Source: an uncultured bacterium
Lineage (GTDB): Bacteria; Bacteroidota; Bacteroidia; Bacteroidales; UBA932
Reading direction: 5' to 3'
DNA length: 64,000 nt
Assembly: GCA_949300025.1 (NCBI GenBank)
Contig: CASGCS010000005.1
Coordinates: 124,001-188,000, forward strand
Under the pieces are notes generated by a model. It did no database searches. It was given only the letters and a program-made list of their open reading frames with translations, and had not been told where the DNA came from. Shown piece by piece: positions 60,693-64,000 of this stretch. The number at the start of each line of letters is the position of its first letter. The first letter of the stretch is position 1. A program made the position numbers and the translations under genes.

Positions 60693-63209
60693 TTAGCCGT
60701 AGATAGACTTAATATTAGCCAACCTCCCATCCAACTCCGTCAAATCCTGCACCAGAACCTGGCGGGCCTTGCTGCCTTCGGAAGGTCCTACGATACCGGC
60801 AACCTCGAGCTGGTCCATGATTCTTCCGGCACGGTTATAGCCAAGATTCATTTTCCGCTGAATAAGAGAGGTGGAACCTTGCTGGTGGATGACAATAAGT
60901 TTTGCGGCCTCTTCAAAGAGGGAGTCGCGCTTGTTCAAATCCACAACGCCTACGGTTGTCTCATTTTCACCCTCGTCTTCACCGGTATATTCGGGCAGAT
61001 AGTAAGGTGTGGTATATCCTCTTTGAGATGCTATGAAATCTACGACGCGCTCAACCTCTTTTGTATCTATATATGCACACTGCATGCGCACGAGATCTCC
61101 TCCGGTGGAGATAAGCATGTCGCCACGTCCTATAAGCTGATTTGCGCCGACTTCATCGAGAATAACCTTTGAATCCATGCTCGAGCGCACCATGAATGCG
61201 ATTCGTGCAGGGAAGTTGGCCTTGATATTTCCGGTAATCACAGTTGTGGTAGGCCTCTGGGTGGCAATTACAAGGTGTATGCCTATGGCTCTGGCCAGCT
61301 GGGCCAGACGGGTTATGGGCTCCTCTATCTCGCGTCCTGCAGTGAGCACGAGATCTCCGAACTCATCTATTATAAGTACTATATATGGAAGGAAACGGTG
61401 CCCTTTCAGGGGATTGAGCCTGCGCTGCAGGAACTTTTCATTATACTCCTTTATATTGCGCACCCCGGCAATCTTCAACAGGTCGTATCTGTTGTCCATC
61501 TCCTTGCAAAGCGATTTAAGCGTATATATGACCTTCTGAGTATCTGTAATTACAGGCTCGTCGGCATCAGGAAGCTGGGCAAAAAAGTGGTGTTCGAGCT
61601 TTGAATAGAGAGAAAACTCCACCTTTTTAGGGTCTACAAGCACCAGTTTCAACTCTGAAGGATGCTTGCTGTAGAGCAATGAAGTCAATATGGCATTAAG
61701 CCCGACAGATTTTCCCTGACCTGTAGCTCCGGCCACCAGAAGGTGGGGCATTTTGGCCAGGTCGAATGTAAAGACTTCGCCCGTAATTGTCTTGCCCAAT
61801 GCTATCGGCAAATCATATTTTGTCTCCTTGAATCTGGTGTCGTCCAAAACAGAAAGCATTGAAACCACGCTCGGTTTTTCGTTTGCCACCTCGATTCCTA
61901 CAGCATTGGAACCTGGAAGCGTAACCACCCTCACTCCGCGGGCTGCCAGAGAGCGCTGTATATCCGCCTCCAGTTTCTTGATCTGTGCCACCCTTACGCC
62001 CGGAGCCGGAACAACCTCGTACAGCGTAACAGTCGGGCCGATTCTCACGGAGACCTTTGTAATTCCAATCTTGTAGTTTGCAAGGGTATTCACGATTCTG
62101 GCCTTGTTGTTTTCTAGTTCAGCCCTCGATACTTCATACCATTTGTCTCTGTAATCTTCAAGAAGGGTAAGCGGCGGTGCCTGATACGAAGAGAGGTCTA
62201 GACGCGGGTCGAACATCCGCTGAAGTTCCTCATCTGAATATGCGGAGAGAAAATCTTCATCCTCGCGCTTCGGCCCCTCCTCCATTTTCTCACCTGAATT
62301 ATTTTCGGCAGGCTTTGGCGCTTCAGATATGACTTCTATCTCCAAATCGTCTGCAGCCGGTTGCTCTGTCTCTTCACTTTCCGAGACATCTACAATTCCT
62401 TTTTCAGGGTCAGTCTCCGGTGTTTCCAAATCTTCCAACTTAAATGACAGAGTTTCCTCCCGCCCGGATTCGGCATCATCCTCAGGTGCCTGCAGGATTT
62501 CGCTGTCTGAAGACTCTTCCTCCTCCTGCAACTCTTCCGCTCCGGCATCCTCCTTCTTTTTCTTCCTGACAGGGAACCTTACTGAGGCTATCCTGTCTAT
62601 CCAGTTGTTAATTTTTACTATAAGCCTGTTGTCAATTGTTATAAGCCATGCGGTCAAAGCCACTGCGATTACGGCTCCGGCACCGATGTTTCCTACCATT
62701 CCCTTGAGCCACTCGTTTACATAATAGCCGTACGAGCCTCCGGCTCCGCCTCCAAACCAGTTGTCGAAACTAGTAAACGAAAAGATATATGAAAAGAGGA
62801 CAGATATTATTATGCAGCCGAAAAGGGAGATAAAAAAGAGTCTGAGAAGCCTTACCCTCTTAATCTTGAGACAGAAAAGGGCCACTCCTCCAAAAAAGAA
62901 AGGAATTACGAAGGCGCCCAGCCCGAAAAGTTTGGAAACAAGAAAGTTTGCCAGCACCAGCCCGAGTTTGCCCCCTCCGTTTTCAACGTCAACAAGAGCA
63001 TTGAGTATATCGTTGTCGGAAAAGAGGCTCTGGTCGTCGGCCCATGTATACAGGTAAGATATAAGCGATACAAACGTAATTACGGCAATGGAAAGAGAGA
63101 GCAGTCCGCAAATGAGATAGAGAGCGTCTCTTCTTCCTGGAACCGCCACCTCTGCCTTGTTGTATTTCCTCGCACCGGCACCTGATGCTTTTTTTTTCGT
63201 ACCTGCCAT
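60693..63209 (-). CDS. ftsK: FtsK/SpoIIIE-type DNA translocase
   Basis: An 838-residue chromosome-segregation motor at the division site. Four membrane helices lie in residues 28-200, an acidic, low-complexity linker in about 215-330, then the motor with Walker A GATGQGKSVGLNAIL and Walker B IVLIIDEFGDLVL, and a C-terminal winged-helix gamma domain (STSLIQRKMNLGYNRAGRIMDQLE) that reads polar DNA motifs. Its stop codon abuts the inverted repeat described above. It follows the DUF4290 gene by 11 bases. Confidence 0.95.
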   Translation of the reverse strand: MAGTKKKASGAGARKYNKAEVAVPGRRDALYLICGLLSLSIAVITFVSLISYLYTWADDQSLFSDNDILNALVDVENGGGKLGLVLANFLVSKLFGLGAFVIPFFFGGVALFCLKIKRVRLLRLFFISLFGCIIISVLFSYIFSFTSFDNWFGGGAGGSYGYYVNEWLKGMVGNIGAGAVIAVALTAWLITIDNRLIVKINNWIDRIASVRFPVRKKKKEDAGAEELQEEEESSDSEILQAPEDDAESGREETLSFKLEDLETPETDPEKGIVDVSESEETEQPAADDLEIEVISEAPKPAENNSGEKMEEGPKREDEDFLSAYSDEELQRMFDPRLDLSSYQAPPLTLLEDYRDKWYEVSRAELENNKARIVNTLANYKIGITKVSVRIGPTVTLYEVVPAPGVRVAQIKKLEADIQRSLAARGVRVVTLPGSNAVGIEVANEKPSVVSMLSVLDDTRFKETKYDLPIALGKTITGEVFTFDLAKMPHLLVAGATGQGKSVGLNAILTSLLYSKHPSELKLVLVDPKKVEFSLYSKLEHHFFAQLPDADEPVITDTQKVIYTLKSLCKEMDNRYDLLKIAGVRNIKEYNEKFLQRRLNPLKGHRFLPYIVLIIDEFGDLVLTAGREIEEPITRLAQLARAIGIHLVIATQRPTTTVITGNIKANFPARIAFMVRSSMDSKVILDEVGANQLIGRGDMLISTGGDLVRMQCAYIDTKEVERVVDFIASQRGYTTPYYLPEYTGEDEGENETTVGVVDLNKRDSLFEEAAKLIVIHQQGSTSLIQRKMNLGYNRAGRIMDQLEVAGIVGPSEGSKARQVLVQDLTELDGRLANIKSIYG

Positions 63210-63220
63210 TCTCTTTCTCT

Positions 63221-63892
63221 CTACTGTTTTTTATTGCGGCGCTTGTTGTTGTTGGCATTTTTCTGCTGCCTGAAATTTCCGCCCGCCCTGCCCGACGCAG
63301 CACCGCGCGCGTACAGAGGTGTTTCGGAAGATATTCCCATCCCTATGTGTACATCCTCCGGGACTCTTATCTTTCCGTCGGAGAGTTTGTATATGTCGTT
63401 GAAAATTGTCTCTTCGGTTACAGAATCCTTGTTCCAGATAAGGTATTGCTGCTTCATATAACAGGCTATCGTCTTTATCATATGGGTTTTGACCTCGCCG
63501 TCTTCATGGCTGGCTATAACCTCCAGCATATTCTGAATGTTGCGGCCGTAATGCGATGCCTTTACCGGAGTCTTTTCCAGCGGTATGGGATTGGGCTTTG
63601 CCGCCAGATTCTCCTTTGTGGGCACCGGATATGGAGAATCTATATCTATCTTGAAATCAGATATAATCTGCACATGATCCCACAATTTGTGCTTGAAGTC
63701 GCCATAGTCTCTAAGTTGCGGGTTTATAGTACCCATGACGGAAACTACGGCCTGTATCTGCTCGTTGCGCTTCTCCCTGTCGGGAAGGCCTGTTACGTAT
63801 TCTATCATTTTCTGCACATGCCGCCCGTATTCAGGCATGAGGAGTTTTTCTCGTAATGTATTGTAATCCAATGAATCTTGCATATTTTTCAT
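63221..63892 (-). CDS. DUF4290 domain protein
   Basis: A 223-residue protein with the DUF4290 signature LMPEYGRHVQKMIEYVTGLPDREKRNEQIQ in its first 50 residues and a basic Asn/Arg/Lys-rich tail (NFRQQKNANNNKRRNKKQ). It is found beside cell-division or murein genes in Bacteroidetes; function unknown. I start at the ATG at 63892; the frame is open to 63946 but that would include the promoter box. Probably co-transcribed with ftsK. Confidence 0.85.
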   Translation of the reverse strand: MKNMQDSLDYNTLREKLLMPEYGRHVQKMIEYVTGLPDREKRNEQIQAVVSVMGTINPQLRDYGDFKHKLWDHVQIISDFKIDIDSPYPVPTKENLAAKPNPIPLEKTPVKASHYGRNIQNMLEVIASHEDGEVKTHMIKTIACYMKQQYLIWNKDSVTEETIFNDIYKLSDGKIRVPEDVHIGMGISSETPLYARGAASGRAGGNFRQQKNANNNKRRNKKQ

Positions 63893-63934
63893 ATAATTAT
63901 CCAGGCTTCCGACAGCCTGCTGGTACAAGGATTG

Positions 63935-63942
63935 CAAAGATA
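63935..63942 (-). promoter_or_regulatory. -7 box for the DUF4290-ftsK operon
   Basis: TATCTTTG on the minus strand, 42 bases before the ATG at 63892. Confidence 0.5.
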
Positions 63943-64000
63943 GCAAATATTTGAAAGAATCTCTCTACTCTACTCTTCTCTCACCGCCCCCATTCTGCAT

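Overview
The window looks like chromosomal DNA of an anaerobic, gut-type member of the Bacteroidales; I cannot name the genus. Evidence: a UpxY-type NusG paralogue heading a polysaccharide operon, a complete moxR-bat (aerotolerance) operon, a six-gene Na+-NQR operon, a DUF4290 protein beside ftsK, an Mpi-like serine invertase, and repeated promoters of Bacteroidetes type (-7 TAnnTTTG, -33 TTTG) close to start codons. No tRNA, rRNA, prophage or CRISPR array was seen.

Layout. 1-6.2 kb (minus): surface polysaccharide operon, read leftward off the window: upxY, UDP-glucose dehydrogenase, a CapE/FnlA-type UDP-GlcNAc dehydratase, two tandem DegT-family proteins (one with Arg in place of the PLP lysine), an LpxD-like acyltransferase and the first codons of a probable flippase. 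Together they suggest a 4-acylamino-6-deoxy sugar. 6.5-17.3 kb: manC, a PASTA protein, rluD-like, an outer-membrane barrel, ruvC, serS, rpmA-rplU, an ATPase with an unusual P-loop and a sirtuin. 17.3-27.6 kb (minus): moxR, DUF58, a membrane-anchored protein, batA, a batB-batC fusion, batD, batE and a phosphoesterase/beta-propeller gene. 27.6-30.3 kb (plus): truA, the Mpi-like invertase, a thioredoxin-like lipoprotein.

30.3-35.0 kb is the accessory region. It holds a Fic gene fragment cut at its active site, then an AT-rich minus-strand cassette: a Cys-rich zinc protein, an unknown 290-residue protein, a radical SAM/SPASM enzyme and a 35-codon peptide ORF ending GGGCEYCEGDPR. I read this as an undescribed radical-SAM peptide (RiPP-type) system. 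Next to it lies about 0.9 kb of repeats carrying an array of GTATAT/ATATAC hairpins whose inner stems differ but stay paired.

35.0-59.2 kb: exbB-exbD-tonB-like, a DUF4468-like protein, a cation/proton antiporter, LysR, acyl-CoA ligase with an XRE-cupin regulator, CstA-type transporter, a DUF4493-like lipoprotein, a UvrD-type helicase, nqrABCDEF with a strong terminator, an RsmF-type methyltransferase, a GH20 hexosaminidase, a SRPBCC protein, pyrE and a Nudix hydrolase. 59.2-60.7 kb: a Fic gene and tandem repeats enclosed by a 17-bp inverted repeat that forms the 3' ends of both flanking genes. 60.7-63.9 kb: ftsK and a DUF4290 gene.
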